In this document: piece after piece, positions 26,643-37,459 of the stretch | Layout of the letters: the number at the start of each line of letters is the position of its first letter | Numbering within the stretch: position 1 is the stretch's first letter | Assembly (NCBI GenBank): GCA_900771995.1 | Contig: CAAGQC010000030.1 | Span: forward strand, 1 to 64,000 | Reading direction: 5' to 3' | DNA: 64,000 nucleotides | From: Lachnospiraceae bacterium | Lineage (GTDB): Bacteria; Bacillota; Clostridia; Lachnospirales; Lachnospiraceae | Notes under the pieces: generated by a model | What the model was told of the DNA's origin: nothing | Databases searched by the model: none | What the model saw: the letters and a program-made list of their open reading frames with translations, nothing else | Made by a program: the position numbers and the translations under genes

Positions 26643-27927
26643 GGAATGCATCCGCCATGATCCAGGCAATGGGGCTGCCCAGGCATACCCCGGTAAAGCC
26701 GATCACGGGCACCAATCCAAAACCTGCCAGGGATCTGGCGATCATTTCGAAGACACCTGCTAAAATGGCGAATTTCGGGAAACCCATACCCTGGATCAGG
26801 AAACGGACAATGTTCACCAGTGCAAGCGGAATGTAGAATGCCGTATTCCATAACAGGAAAGCACGCACGTTGGCGATGATCTCTGCCTCGCCGCCGTCCA
26901 CGAACAGCTGCGCCAGCGGACCGCCGAAAAATACAGCGATCAGAAATGCGATCACAGAATATCCTACCCCCAACAGTATACAGGATTTAAGGCCTTTGCC
27001 AAGACGATCCAGTTTGCCGGCTCCCACGTTCTGTCCGCCATAGGTTGCCATGGTGGAACCCATGGCGTCAAAAGGACAGGCTAAGAAGTTACCGATCTTG
27101 CCGCCTGCGGTCATGGCCGCAACTGCCGCAGAACCTAAGGTGTTGGCTGCAGTCTGTAAGATTACGCTGCCAATGGCGGTAATGGAATACTGCAGTCCCA
27201 TAGGAACTCCCATGCCGCACAGCACCATCATCATATGCCCGTCCACTTTCCATTCTTCCCTGCGGATCCGCAGGATCTCGAATTTTTTCACCATATAGAC
27301 CAGACATGCCACACCGGAGACTCCCTGGGAGATCACCGTTGCCCAGGCTGCCCCCGCCACGCCCATGTGTAGGGATATGATAAAATACAGATCCAGCACA
27401 ATGTTAATAATGGAAGATAATACCAGAAATACCACAGGAGTCTTGCTGTCGCCGGTGGCGCGGATCACACCTGCCACGATATTATACAGATACACAGTAG
27501 GAATACCAATGAAAATAATAAAAATATAATCATAAGCCCCATCAATAATATTCGAAGGGGTCTTCATCCATACCAGAATGTCCCGGCACAGAATTGCCGT
27601 TATCACCGTCATAACCACGGAAAAAGCCAGCCCCAGCCAGGCGCAGTTAGCCACGTATTTACGCATGCCCACATAATCTCCGGCACCGAATTTATGAGAT
27701 ACGGGGATGGCAAATCCGTTGCAGACACCCATGCAGAAACCGATGACCAGGAAGTTGATTGAGCCGGTAGAGCCTACTGCTGCCAGATCATCCACACCAA
27801 GAAACCGTCCTACGATCATGGTATCTACCAAATTATAGAACTGCTGGAATAAAAATCCGAATAATAACGGCACAGCAAAGCTGATGATAAGTTTCATGGG
27901 GCTGCCTTTTGTCAGATCCTTTGTCAT
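26563..27927 (-). CDS. MATE-family efflux transporter
   Basis: The product of about 454 residues has 12 predicted hydrophobic segments in two MatE repeats. It begins MTKDLTKGSPMKLIISFAVP, the usual start for clostridial MATE proteins, and contains FYNLVDTMIVGRFLG. The ATG at 27927 follows AGAGAGGAT; a longer upstream start lacks a site. Transporters of this family export drugs or metabolites by cation antiport. A second, similar MATE gene is at 52257-53591. The 3' end lies inside the GH2 gene's C-terminal coding sequence. Confidence 0.93.
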   Translation of the reverse strand: MTKDLTKGSPMKLIISFAVPLLFGFLFQQFYNLVDTMIVGRFLGVDDLAAVGSTGSINFLVIGFCMGVCNGFAIPVSHKFGAGDYVGMRKYVANCAWLGLAFSVVMTVITAILCRDILVWMKTPSNIIDGAYDYIFIIFIGIPTVYLYNIVAGVIRATGDSKTPVVFLVLSSIINIVLDLYFIISLHMGVAGAAWATVISQGVSGVACLVYMVKKFEILRIRREEWKVDGHMMMVLCGMGVPMGLQYSITAIGSVILQTAANTLGSAAVAAMTAGGKIGNFLACPFDAMGSTMATYGGQNVGAGKLDRLGKGLKSCILLGVGYSVIAFLIAVFFGGPLAQLFVDGGEAEIIANVRAFLLWNTAFYIPLALVNIVRFLIQGMGFPKFAILAGVFEMIARSLAGFGLVPVIGFTGVCLGSPIAWIMADAFLIPAYFHVSKVLQKRMAPQTDAPQAV

Positions 27928-28071
27928 GATAATATCCTCTCTGAATTTTGTAGCTACGGTATTTATCAAGGTTTTCCGGTTGCTTCCATAGCTCTTTATT
28001 TCTATCGTTGAGAGTATATACGCAGCGTTTCAAAATTGCAATATGTTTTTTGCAGATTTTATCATTTTTTG

Positions 28072-28890
28072 CTATACTGTTTTTGTTACCATCGACAGTG
28101 CCAATTCTAAGTCTTCTATCTTTGCCAGGCGTTCCGGCCATTCCATCAGATTGCGTTTTTTCCCAATATAATATTTAAAATAAAACGTATTGTCACGCCC
28201 GTCCTCGTTCCATTCACAGCCATGTGGATCTCTTAACAGGTATTCTGTCCCCCCGGTTTTTGCGATCAGTTTTCCCTCTTTTCTTTTCAGGGAATATACT
28301 TTTTCCACAACATACATATAAAAAAAGGGGACTTCCACCATATCCGCTTCTTTTTCTCTTGCCAAAATCGTATCGAAGCGCCTCAACTGTCTGCCATATC
28401 CCGTTCTTTTATAAATAACGGCAACATTTCCGTTTTGCAACACCACTGTCCTTCGCCGGCAGGTCTGTGCCACTTTTTTATTCTTATTGTCATTGTCCGT
28501 CTCCATCATTGCTGCGATAATTGCCAGGATTGCCGCCAGTGCAAACATGCCGACCGCAGTTAAAACATAAACCTCTCCTGCGTGTTTTAATGACATAGAA
28601 TCCCCCTGCTTTTTGGCAACAAGCAAAATACCGACAGACGCTGTCATCAGCAAAAACGACAACAATAAAAACAGTTTGATTGCTCTGATGAGATTGCAGT
28701 AAATCCGGTTCGTCTTCAGATTTTCCCTATGGGTGCTCTGCATTATAATCATTTCATCTTCATTTTCAATCCTGTCTTTTACCTGGCTTAAAATGTTATT
28801 GTAATCCTCCATCGGTGTGTGCTTTGAAATGAAATGTCTCACAGCTATTTTCTCCTTGTGCTCCGGTCTATTGCAGTATTCAATGCCCAT
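28072..28890 (-). CDS. Hypothetical membrane protein with two transmembrane helices
   Basis: The protein has 272 residues and no family that I recognise. About residues 67-91 (LIRAIKLFLLLSFLLMTASV) and 107-128 form two helices. The N-terminal 60 and C-terminal 140 residues are charged and would face the same side. The C-terminal part contains VVLQNGNVAVIYKR and a run of basic and aromatic residues. Codon use is more AT-rich than in the neighbouring MATE gene. The start is weakly supported; an internal ATG at residue 27 is an alternative. Confidence 0.5.
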   Translation of the reverse strand: MGIEYCNRPEHKEKIAVRHFISKHTPMEDYNNILSQVKDRIENEDEMIIMQSTHRENLKTNRIYCNLIRAIKLFLLLSFLLMTASVGILLVAKKQGDSMSLKHAGEVYVLTAVGMFALAAILAIIAAMMETDNDNKNKKVAQTCRRRTVVLQNGNVAVIYKRTGYGRQLRRFDTILAREKEADMVEVPFFYMYVVEKVYSLKRKEGKLIAKTGGTEYLLRDPHGCEWNEDGRDNTFYFKYYIGKKRNLMEWPERLAKIEDLELALSMVTKTV

Positions 28891-29067
28891 AGTGCTACCA
28901 GCATGTAGAAACAGATTTTTATTTTATCTGCTGCCTTACTTCGTTACTATCAAGTAGTCGTAAACCCTGTGTAAGAATCGTGTAAAAATCCATATTTACT
29001 TATCTTTTACATTTATTGGATGACGCAATTTACCCGCGTCGTTTAGAATTAAAAAAAGGAGTTTTGT

Positions 29068-29583
29068 ATGAATATTTATTTTTACGCAATTATCATTGCA
29101 GTATTTCTCTATTTTGTAATTAAAATCGGGGGAGAAAAATGGCGCAGCTTTCTCATTTTTGCCTCTATCTTCTGGTTCATCGGGCTGACAATGGTGATCG
29201 GCGGTTGCAGGAAATGGGTGGATTATAAAGAGATACAGCAGACCTATTCGCAAACCACTGCACAGATTACCGATGTCCGGGAATATGAAGTGCTGGATAA
29301 TGATGGCAACCTCTGTGATGAACGGGATGTGTCTCTGTCTTATGTTGTGAATGGGCAGACATATGAAACCATCATTAAAAAAGCAAATATTTACCATTCC
29401 GTGGGGTATGAAATCGACATCTATTATTCCCCGGAAAATCCGGAAGTCATTGTGTCCCCGGATCATGTGGAAAGCAAGCTCTCCTTTATCATACCGACAG
29501 GGGTGATCCTGTGTATCATTCCTTTTTTGCTGGAGCTTGCAGGTCGGATTCTGTTGAAAAGGCAAAAGCATTCCGAAACATAA
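29068..29583 (+). CDS. DUF3592-type small membrane protein
   Basis: The 171-residue protein has two N-terminal membrane helices (about 4-18 and 27-46), an extracytoplasmic beta domain (about 60-140) with VSLSYVVNGQTYE and IDIYYSPENPEVIV, and one C-terminal helix. This is the layout of the DUF3592 family, whose function is unknown. The start follows AAAAAAAGGAG. A terminator follows immediately. It is AT-richer than most of the window. Confidence 0.75.
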   Translation: MNIYFYAIIIAVFLYFVIKIGGEKWRSFLIFASIFWFIGLTMVIGGCRKWVDYKEIQQTYSQTTAQITDVREYEVLDNDGNLCDERDVSLSYVVNGQTYETIIKKANIYHSVGYEIDIYYSPENPEVIVSPDHVESKLSFIIPTGVILCIIPFLLELAGRILLKRQKHSET

Positions 29584-29620
29584 AAAAGCCTCCGCCGGAC
29601 AAGTCGACAGAGGCTTTTAT
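29582..29620. terminator. Bidirectional terminator between DUF3592 gene and isomerase operon
   Basis: AAAAGCCTC (29584-29592) pairs with GAGGCTTTT (29610-29618). A and T runs on both sides let it end transcripts from both convergent units. Confidence 0.85.
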
Positions 29621-29669
29621 TATGTGTGTTCCTGTGTATTTTCTTATGTAATTCTTATGTAATGGCTTC

Positions 29670-31154
<1,485 letters not shown>

Positions 31155-31224
31155 GTTATAATCCTCCTGTGATTCCTTTTTGGTTCTTTTCTCTTTTTCT
31201 ATCTCCTTGTCGTCTGTCTTTAGA

Positions 31225-31860
31225 TCAGACGTTCAGATTCTCTCCAACAAGTCCGATAAAGCTTCCCTCGGGAAGTCCGCCCTCGGCATGGCCGATGAGC
31301 CATTTGTTCGTAGCGGCAAGCAGTGCATCCTCATTGGGTGCCTTACCCTGCTCCACCTTCTGATGTGCTCCTTCTAACGGATAATTGGTTCCCTGGGGCA
31401 ATACGATTGCCACCTGAAAGCCCTGTCCGTCCACACCGCAGGGTGCGTAATGCAGAGAGGTAGCGAACACTTCCACACCGGTTCCGGCGGGTACCAGAAA
31501 TGCTTCCATCTTAGAAGTATCGTATGTAAAATCCTCTGCCACATCCGCTAACTGTCCGAGGATCAGGATGGCATCCGTTGCCGCTACATTGATCTCGGAA
31601 CTTCTGTGATATTCCACTGCATTAAGCTTTGAATTGTGACCGTTGCAATAACCGATCTGTACGGGCATCTCACCGTATGTAATGGTCTCCAGTTCTTTTT
31701 TCACAGGCAGTGCTTCCAGTGCATTGATTCCGGGTTCATATACCACGCCCTCGGGAACCGGAGTCCTCTTCATCTCCTCCACCAGTTCCGTGAAATCCAC
31801 ATTGGTGATCACCCTGCCATATTTCCGAAATGCAGGATCTTTTACAGATAAAATTTGCAT
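31225..31860 (-). CDS. DUF4867 family protein of the pentose operon
   Basis: The 211-residue soluble protein looks cupin-like, with the segment DAILILGQLADV and later FLVPAGTGVEVFATSLHYAPC, typical of metal-binding beta barrels. The family DUF4867 has no established function. Sitting between the kinase and the isomerase, it could be a sugar mutarotase, epimerase or isomerase accessory. The ribosome site is poor in the visible upstream bases, but the reading frame is intact and the gaps are short. Confidence 0.75.
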   Translation of the reverse strand: MQILSVKDPAFRKYGRVITNVDFTELVEEMKRTPVPEGVVYEPGINALEALPVKKELETITYGEMPVQIGYCNGHNSKLNAVEYHRSSEINVAATDAILILGQLADVAEDFTYDTSKMEAFLVPAGTGVEVFATSLHYAPCGVDGQGFQVAIVLPQGTNYPLEGAHQKVEQGKAPNEDALLAATNKWLIGHAEGGLPEGSFIGLVGENLNV

Positions 31861-31948
31861 TTTACTTTACCAGCCTTTCTCTATTATAGCTCAAACTTAA
31901 AATTACGAGGTTCATTTTATTATGCTGTTGTTTGATTTTTCTACGGTG

Positions 31949-33418
31949 TTATTTAATGATCTCAAATAACGGCTTGCATGCCGGATAGATCTGACGGAAC
32001 TTCTGATAACGTTCTTCGTATTTTGCCACCAGTTCCGGATCCGGTTCCACCGTTCCGGTGACTTTTACGAATTTCTCCGCGATCTCTTCCACGCTTGCGT
32101 ACTCGCCGCAGGCTACCGCTGCCAGCATGGCACCGCCCATAGCCGGTCCTTCTTCGCTCTCGATCACATCCACTTTCAAATTCAGAATATTGGCGATCAT
32201 CTTCTTCCACAGCGGGCTCTTGGCTCCACCGCCACAGATCTTGGTCCGCTCCAGATGGATTCCCAGAGATTTTGCCACTTCCAGAGAATCTCTCAGGGCA
32301 AATGCCACACCTTCCAGTACCGCCTGTGTCATATCCGCTCTGGTGGTATCCATGGTCATGCCGATGAAAGTACCTCTGGCATTAGGGTCATTATGGGGAG
32401 AACGCTCACCCATAAGATACGGCAGGAAGTAAACATGATTCTCTCCCAGCTTCCCGATCTGCGCCTGTTCTGCGGCATAATCCTTCGTTCCGATAATCTC
32501 GTCCATCCACCATTTATTACAGGAAGCAGCGCTCAGCATGCAGCCCATGAGGTGGTAATGACCATCTGCATGTGCAAAAGAATGCAGCGCATTGTTCTGA
32601 TCCACTCCGAAATGATTGGAGGAAATAAAGATCGTTCCGCTGGTACCCAGGGAAATATTGCACATATTATCTCCCACAGTTCCGGTACCTACCGCTGCTG
32701 CCGCATTGTCTCCGGCTCCTGCCGCTACCACTACGTTTGCGGGCAGCCCCAGTTTCTCTGCCACTTCCGGCAATACGCAGCCCACCTTTTCATAGCTTTC
32801 ATAGCAGGTGGCCAGCTGGTCTTCGGTCACGCCGCAGATCTCACACATTTCCTTCGACCAGCAGCGGTTCTTCACATCGAACAGAAGCATACCGGAAGCA
32901 TCCGATACATCCGTGCAGTGTACCCCGGTCAGGCGATAGGCTATATAATCCTTCGGAAGCATGATCTTTTTGATCCTTGCGAAATTCTCCGGCTCGTTCT
33001 TTTTCACCCAGAGGATCTTCGGTGCGGTAAATCCGGTAAAGGAAATATTTGCGGTATACCCGGACAGCTTCTCCTTGCCAATCACGTTATTCAGATAATC
33101 GCACTCCTCCGTGGTTCTGCCATCGTTCCAAAGGATCGCCGGGCGGATCACCTGATCTTTCTCATCCAGAATGACCAATCCGTGCATCTGTCCGCCGAAG
33201 CTGATGCCTGCCACCTGGCTCTTGTCCGCGTCCTTCAAAAGTTCCCGGATGCCTTCCATGGTCTGTTCATACCAGTCCTCCGGCTTCTGCTCCGACCAGC
33301 CGGGATGTGGGAAATACAAGGGGTATTCCCGGGATACAATATTCCGGATGTTCCCCTCACTGTCCATTAAAAGCAGTTTTACTGCCGAAGTGCCCAGATC
33401 GATTCCAATGTATAACAT
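31949..33418 (-). CDS. Xylulokinase-like FGGY sugar kinase
   Basis: The 489-residue cytoplasmic kinase of the FGGY family has an N-terminal YIGIDLGTSAVKLLLMDSEG (ATPase fold, phosphate 1 loop), SFGGQMHGLV, the catalytic Asp in ILWNDGRT, and the C-terminal ATPase signature with KICGGGAKSPLW. The layout and length match XylB, which phosphorylates D-xylulose. I chose the ATG at 33418, five codons inside the longest frame, because GGGAGGAAG precedes it. No xylose isomerase is present; a fucose-type isomerase is in the operon instead, so the substrate may be another ketose such as ribulose. Confidence 0.88.
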   Translation of the reverse strand: MLYIGIDLGTSAVKLLLMDSEGNIRNIVSREYPLYFPHPGWSEQKPEDWYEQTMEGIRELLKDADKSQVAGISFGGQMHGLVILDEKDQVIRPAILWNDGRTTEECDYLNNVIGKEKLSGYTANISFTGFTAPKILWVKKNEPENFARIKKIMLPKDYIAYRLTGVHCTDVSDASGMLLFDVKNRCWSKEMCEICGVTEDQLATCYESYEKVGCVLPEVAEKLGLPANVVVAAGAGDNAAAAVGTGTVGDNMCNISLGTSGTIFISSNHFGVDQNNALHSFAHADGHYHLMGCMLSAASCNKWWMDEIIGTKDYAAEQAQIGKLGENHVYFLPYLMGERSPHNDPNARGTFIGMTMDTTRADMTQAVLEGVAFALRDSLEVAKSLGIHLERTKICGGGAKSPLWKKMIANILNLKVDVIESEEGPAMGGAMLAAVACGEYASVEEIAEKFVKVTGTVEPDPELVAKYEERYQKFRQIYPACKPLFEIIK

Positions 33419-33472
33419 GAATCTTCCTCCCATAGTGTTTGCTCAACCCATTTTGTTTGTCTCGTATGTGCT

Positions 33473-33519
33473 CGTGCACGCTACATTCATATCATAACTG
33501 TTGTGAGAAAGTTTTTCAA
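33473..33519 (-). promoter_or_regulatory. Promoter of the pentose operon with a possible LacI-type operator
   Basis: On the minus strand TTGAAA (33519-33514) and TATGAT (33496-33491) are 17 bases apart. Just downstream is the palindrome CGTGCACG (33473-33480), placed where a LacI-family repressor would block transcription. A related GTGCTCG core is seen both beside it and near 33593, in front of the divergent regulator gene. The operator call is weak. Confidence 0.5.
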
Positions 33520-33620
33520 GTAGAAGTTTTTATATTTTCAGTATTTTTCGCAAAAAAGTGAAGATGATTCCCCACCAGGTTCCATCCGTTTTGCGTGCTC
33601 GGACAAATCCCGCACTTTCG

Positions 33621-33649
33621 TTGACTTTCCGCCGGAAATATGATACCTT
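33621..33649 (+). promoter_or_regulatory. Promoter of the LacI-type regulator
   Basis: TTGACT (33621-33626) and TACCTT (33644-33649) are 17 bases apart and 27 bases before the start codon. Confidence 0.45.
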
Positions 33650-33675
33650 TATAACCAGATACAGGAGAAAACTAT

Positions 33676-34695
33676 ATGGCGACTATCAAGGAAATTGCAG
33701 CATTGGCCGGAGTATCCCGCGGCACTGTGGATCGCGTCTTAAACGACCGCGGCGCAGTGAACCCGGAGACCGCCGAAAAGATCCGAAAAATTGCAAAGGA
33801 ACTGGACTATAAGCCCAACCGCGCCGGTCTTGTTCTGGCGGCGCAGAAAAAGCGGCTGAAACTGGGTGTCATTCTGTTTTCCACCGGGAATCCCTTCTTT
33901 CAGGATGTCCTGGCCGGAATCGATGAAAAAGCGGAAGAACTGGCAGGCTACAACTGTACCGTGATCACCAAACAGATTTCCTTCGGTGTGGAGACGCAGT
34001 TGCAGGCTGTCAAAGAGCTTCTTGCAGAAGAAGTGAATGGCATTGCCATGACACCTTACAACGATGAGAGGATCCGCAGCTGCATCAACGCCTTATACGA
34101 GCAGGGGATTCCTGTGGTCACGCTGAATACCGATATAGAAAACACGAAGCGCATTGCCTATGTGGGCAGCAACTACACCCGCAGCGGGGCCACGGCCGCA
34201 GGCCTTCTGCAGTTGATGACTTCCGGCACCGTCAACGTGGGGATCGTCACCGGTTCCTCCCATATTCTCTGTCATACGGAACGTATCGCCGGATTCCTGA
34301 AAACACTGGATCCCTATGCCGACCGCATTCATATTGTGGATACGGTGGAGATCCACGATGACGAAGTGGAAAGCTATGAGAAGACAACCGCTCTTCTGTC
34401 AGAGCATCCCGAGATCAATGCATTATTCTTTGCCGCCGGCGGTGTCTATGGCGGCTGCCGCAGTGTGGAGGCCCTTAATAAGAAGGACGCCATCCGGATC
34501 ATCGCCTTCGATCTGGTACCCACCACCCGTCAGATGCTGGAAAATGACACTATTGCCGCTACCATCTGCCAACAGCCGAAGATCCAGGGCAGCAAGCCTC
34601 TTTCCCTGCTGTTTGCCTATCTGACCACCGGGGAGAATCCGGAAAAAGAATACAATTATGTGGCAGTAGATATCCGCATCAAAGAAAATATCTAA
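33676..34695 (+). CDS. LacI-family transcriptional regulator of the pentose operon
   Basis: The 339-residue protein has an N-terminal LacI helix-turn-helix (ATIKEIAALAGVSRGTVDRV, with NDRGAVNPETAEKI) and a hinge helix containing YKPNRAGLVLA. A periplasmic-binding-protein-like sugar domain follows and begins LGVILFSTGNPFFQDVLAGI, the form seen in regulators of pentose and polyol uptake. It is divergent from the kinase operon, with a 257-base shared intergenic region, so it probably represses that operon and perhaps itself in the absence of the sugar. Confidence 0.9.
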   Translation: MATIKEIAALAGVSRGTVDRVLNDRGAVNPETAEKIRKIAKELDYKPNRAGLVLAAQKKRLKLGVILFSTGNPFFQDVLAGIDEKAEELAGYNCTVITKQISFGVETQLQAVKELLAEEVNGIAMTPYNDERIRSCINALYEQGIPVVTLNTDIENTKRIAYVGSNYTRSGATAAGLLQLMTSGTVNVGIVTGSSHILCHTERIAGFLKTLDPYADRIHIVDTVEIHDDEVESYEKTTALLSEHPEINALFFAAGGVYGGCRSVEALNKKDAIRIIAFDLVPTTRQMLENDTIAATICQQPKIQGSKPLSLLFAYLTTGENPEKEYNYVAVDIRIKENI

Positions 34696-34722
34696 ATAAT
34701 TCTTAAGATTCTTCCGACACTC

Positions 34723-34751
34723 TTGTCATTCACAACATATAGTACTATAAT
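34723..34751 (+). promoter_or_regulatory. Promoter of the tocopherol-cyclase-like gene
   Basis: TTGTCA (34723-34728) and TATAAT (34746-34751) are 17 bases apart, 61 bases before the start codon. The gene is therefore probably expressed on its own rather than only by read-through from the regulator. Confidence 0.7.
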
Positions 34752-34812
34752 ATACATATTATCTACGAAATGTTGTTTTGAGGGGTACAAAAGCGGGGGG
34801 AGTCTTTGATCC

Positions 34813-35940
34813 ATGAATTTATCTGATCTGAAAAGAAATGCATATATGTTGCGGGGTTCCGATGCAAAACGTGGCTACATGCGCTGGTGGCATTCCTTCC
34901 AGGGCGTTTGTTCCACGACGCAGGAGACCCGCACTTTTTTTGTGGAATACAGTATCCTGAACCCGGCTCTCGGAACCACACAGCCCATTTTGGCCCAGCA
35001 CCCCTACTACAAACGTCACGGCATGAAGCCCTCCTACCTCTGCATCAAAGCCGGAACTTTTCCGAAGGATGGCGATGATGGTCTGCAATTACAGGCCTAC
35101 TATCCGCTGACCTCTCTTCAGGTTGCTCAGGATCCTTTTTACATGCAGTTCGAAGACTGTGTCTACAGTGAGAACCGGATTAGCGGCGCCATTACAATTT
35201 CCGAAGAGATTGCAAGGCATCGTTCCCTGATGACCGATGCGGGAGATTTTGTCTGGGATCTGGAAGTCCATAAGGCAGTGGCCTGCCACACCGGTTACAT
35301 TGCCAATGCCTTTTTCACAGCGGTACATGCGTTGGAGAGCTTCTGGCACGGCGAAGGGATCCGCACCTTTTTCCGCGGAACTGTCATCTGGGACGGCGTC
35401 ACCTATGAAGTATCCCCGGAGACCTCCTACGGTTATGCGGACAAGCATTGGGGCCGCAGTTATAACCGGCCCTGGCTGCAGTTTGCTTCCGGACACCTGA
35501 TCAGTGAGAAGACCGGACGGGAGCTGAAGCATTCCGCTCTGGCTATTGACGGCTGTTGCCCGAAGTTCCTGTTTTTCCCCATGCGTCGTCGTATCCTGAT
35601 GCAGCTGACCTACACCGGGGAAGATTTCGAATATCATTTTGGCAAGCCTCTTACCCTGTCCCGCTGCAAATGGAAAGTGAAAGAGACCAACAAACGTTTT
35701 ATCTGGCATTTCAAAGCTCAGAACCGCACTTCCGTGATCCGGATCTCCGGCAGCTGTGGTAAGGAACAGATGATGCCTTTGCTCTATGAAAGTCCTGACG
35801 GGAAGGTATCCCCCGAACCCCTCTGGGAAGGCGGAGATGCTGTCGGCACCATAGAACTGTATCGTAGAAACGGCGGTTCTCTGGAATTGATCGACCGCCT
35901 GCAGTTCGAAAACGGGTTATGCGCTTATCAGCGTTCCTGA
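34813..35940 (+). CDS. Tocopherol-cyclase-family protein
   Basis: The 375-residue protein resembles the PF14249 tocopherol cyclase family of plants and cyanobacteria. The N-terminal YMRWWHSFQGV-like start and the later GYADKHWGRSYNRPWLQFAS and FRGTVIWDGVTYEVSPE are the features I rely on; the family has a conserved HWG...W region. No signal peptide or membrane helix is visible. Real tocopherol synthesis is not expected in an anaerobic Firmicute, so the substrate is probably another prenyl lipid or a membrane component, or the protein has only a lipocalin-like binding role. It has its own promoter and terminator, so it is not obviously in the sugar operon. Confidence 0.7.
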   Translation: MNLSDLKRNAYMLRGSDAKRGYMRWWHSFQGVCSTTQETRTFFVEYSILNPALGTTQPILAQHPYYKRHGMKPSYLCIKAGTFPKDGDDGLQLQAYYPLTSLQVAQDPFYMQFEDCVYSENRISGAITISEEIARHRSLMTDAGDFVWDLEVHKAVACHTGYIANAFFTAVHALESFWHGEGIRTFFRGTVIWDGVTYEVSPETSYGYADKHWGRSYNRPWLQFASGHLISEKTGRELKHSALAIDGCCPKFLFFPMRRRILMQLTYTGEDFEYHFGKPLTLSRCKWKVKETNKRFIWHFKAQNRTSVIRISGSCGKEQMMPLLYESPDGKVSPEPLWEGGDAVGTIELYRRNGGSLELIDRLQFENGLCAYQRS

Positions 35941-35979
35941 TTCCGATTCTATCTGATAAGAATGTGATTTAAGTATAGC

Positions 35980-36027
35980 AAAAAGCTGCTGCCACAGATT
36001 TCTCTGTTGGCAACAGCTTTTATTTTC
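35980..36027. terminator. Bidirectional terminator between tocopherol-cyclase-like gene and spoVG
   Basis: AAAAGCTG (35981-35988) pairs with CAGCTTTT (36014-36021), with further TGCC/GGCA and CAGA/TGTTG-type pairing inside. A and T runs flank it on both sides, so it can serve both convergent genes. Confidence 0.8.
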
Positions 36028-36037
36028 ATTATGCAGC

Positions 36038-36313
36038 TTAGACAACCTCTTCCGGTTCTTCCAATGCTTTTTCGTAACTCTCCAGGATCACTTTCTGCAA
36101 ATTCTCTCTGGTGGAAGAATTGATGGGATGTGCAATATCCCTGTATTCTCCATCCGTTGCCTTCTTGCTGGGCATTGCAATGAACAATCCTTTTTCACCT
36201 TCGATCACTTTGATATCGTGCACAACGAATTCGTCGTCCAGTGTAATGGATACGATGGCCTTCATCTTGCCTTCCTTGGTGATCTTACGAACACGTACAT
36301 CTGTAATCTGCAT
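36038..36313 (-). CDS. spoVG: SpoVG family RNA/DNA-binding regulator
   Basis: The 91-residue protein starts MQITDVRVRKITKEGKMKAI, the family's usual opening, and holds the conserved IKVIEGEKGLFIAMPSKK and DIAHPINSSTRE. SpoVG proteins bind nucleic acids and affect septation, sporulation and virulence genes in Firmicutes. The gene begins 25 bases after the glgD stop with a strong AAGGGGG ribosome site, so it may be transcribed with the glycogen genes. Confidence 0.95.
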   Translation of the reverse strand: MQITDVRVRKITKEGKMKAIVSITLDDEFVVHDIKVIEGEKGLFIAMPSKKATDGEYRDIAHPINSSTRENLQKVILESYEKALEEPEEVV

Positions 36314-36338
36314 TTGCTAACCCCCTTGGTGTCAGGTA

Positions 36339-37457
36339 TCAGATGACATACCTCTCATTACGTTCTACTACGATCTTGACTTCGCCTTCTCCCACAAAGT
36401 ACGAATTTGCACGGATCGTATCACGACTCTCTACAATACAGTTTTCAATATGCGTGTTATCTCCAATATATACGTCATTGAGGATAATGGAATTCTTAAT
36501 CACACAATTATTGCCGATATAACTCTTCTTGAAGATCACGGAGTTCTCTACCACACCGTTGACGATACATCCGCTGGATACCAGACTGTTACGCACCTGG
36601 GAACCGGGGTTGTATTTTGCGGGAGGCAGATCATCCACCTTGGAATATACATCCGGATACTGCTTGAAGAAATAGTTTCTCACATCCGCTTTCAGGAAAT
36701 CCATATTGGTGCTGTAGTAATCATCCACAGATGCGATATTTCTCCAGTAATCCTTGATCTTGTATCCATAGATTCTCTTCAGATCCTTATAACGGATCAG
36801 GATATCTCTTACGAAATCGTAGCGGTCTTCCTCGGCACACTTCTCGATCATCTCGATCAACAGTCTGCGTCGAACCACATAAATACCACAGGAAATGGTA
36901 TTAGTCTTCGCCTGTAAAGGCTTCTCCTCGAACTCTTCGATACGGCTCTCTTCGTTCATACGGATCGTACCGAAACGCTCTACGTTCGTACCGGCTTCCA
37001 TATCACGGCAGACTACAGTGATGTCTGCTTTCTTCTCGATATGGTATTCCAGCACCTTATTGTAATCCAGCTTGTATACACAGTCGCCGGATGCAATAAC
37101 TACATAAGGCTCATGGCTGTTCTTCAAAAACTGCAGGTTCTGGTAGATCGCATCTGCAGTTCCTCTGTACCAGTTGCTGTTCTCTGCGGTTACCGCGGGA
37201 GTGAATACATATAAACCTCCCTGCTTACGTCCGAAATCCCACCATTTGGAAGAATTCAGATGCTCGTTCAGACTTCTTGCATTGTACTGGGTAAATACTG
37301 CCACCTTCTGAATATGAGAGTTGGTCATATTACTCAGTGTAAAGTCAATACTGCGGTAGCTTCCGGCAATAGGCATCGCACATATTGCTCTCTTCTGGGA
37401 AAGTTCCCGCATCCTGTGATTGTTACCGCCTGCTAAAATAATTCCAATCGCTCTCAC
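36339..37457 (-). CDS. glgD: GlgD, non-catalytic subunit of glucose-1-phosphate adenylyltransferase
   Basis: The 372-residue paralogue of GlgC has an altered N-terminus: IGIILAGGNNHRMRELSQKR replaces the usual nucleotide-binding GGxGxRL. A C-terminal left-handed beta-helix with hexapeptide repeats follows (VIFKKSYIGNNCVIKNSIIL). In clostridia GlgD stabilises or tunes GlgC for ADP-glucose synthesis. The start is GTG, only 2 bases after the glgC stop, which indicates translational coupling. Confidence 0.93.
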   Translation of the reverse strand: MRAIGIILAGGNNHRMRELSQKRAICAMPIAGSYRSIDFTLSNMTNSHIQKVAVFTQYNARSLNEHLNSSKWWDFGRKQGGLYVFTPAVTAENSNWYRGTADAIYQNLQFLKNSHEPYVVIASGDCVYKLDYNKVLEYHIEKKADITVVCRDMEAGTNVERFGTIRMNEESRIEEFEEKPLQAKTNTISCGIYVVRRRLLIEMIEKCAEEDRYDFVRDILIRYKDLKRIYGYKIKDYWRNIASVDDYYSTNMDFLKADVRNYFFKQYPDVYSKVDDLPPAKYNPGSQVRNSLVSSGCIVNGVVENSVIFKKSYIGNNCVIKNSIILNDVYIGDNTHIENCIVESRDTIRANSYFVGEGEVKIVVERNERYVI

Positions 37458-37459
37458 TG

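Noticed and set aside
32255..33370. 371-residue plus-strand open frame
   Set aside because: It is antisense to the xylulokinase-like gene, with no ribosome site and no family features.
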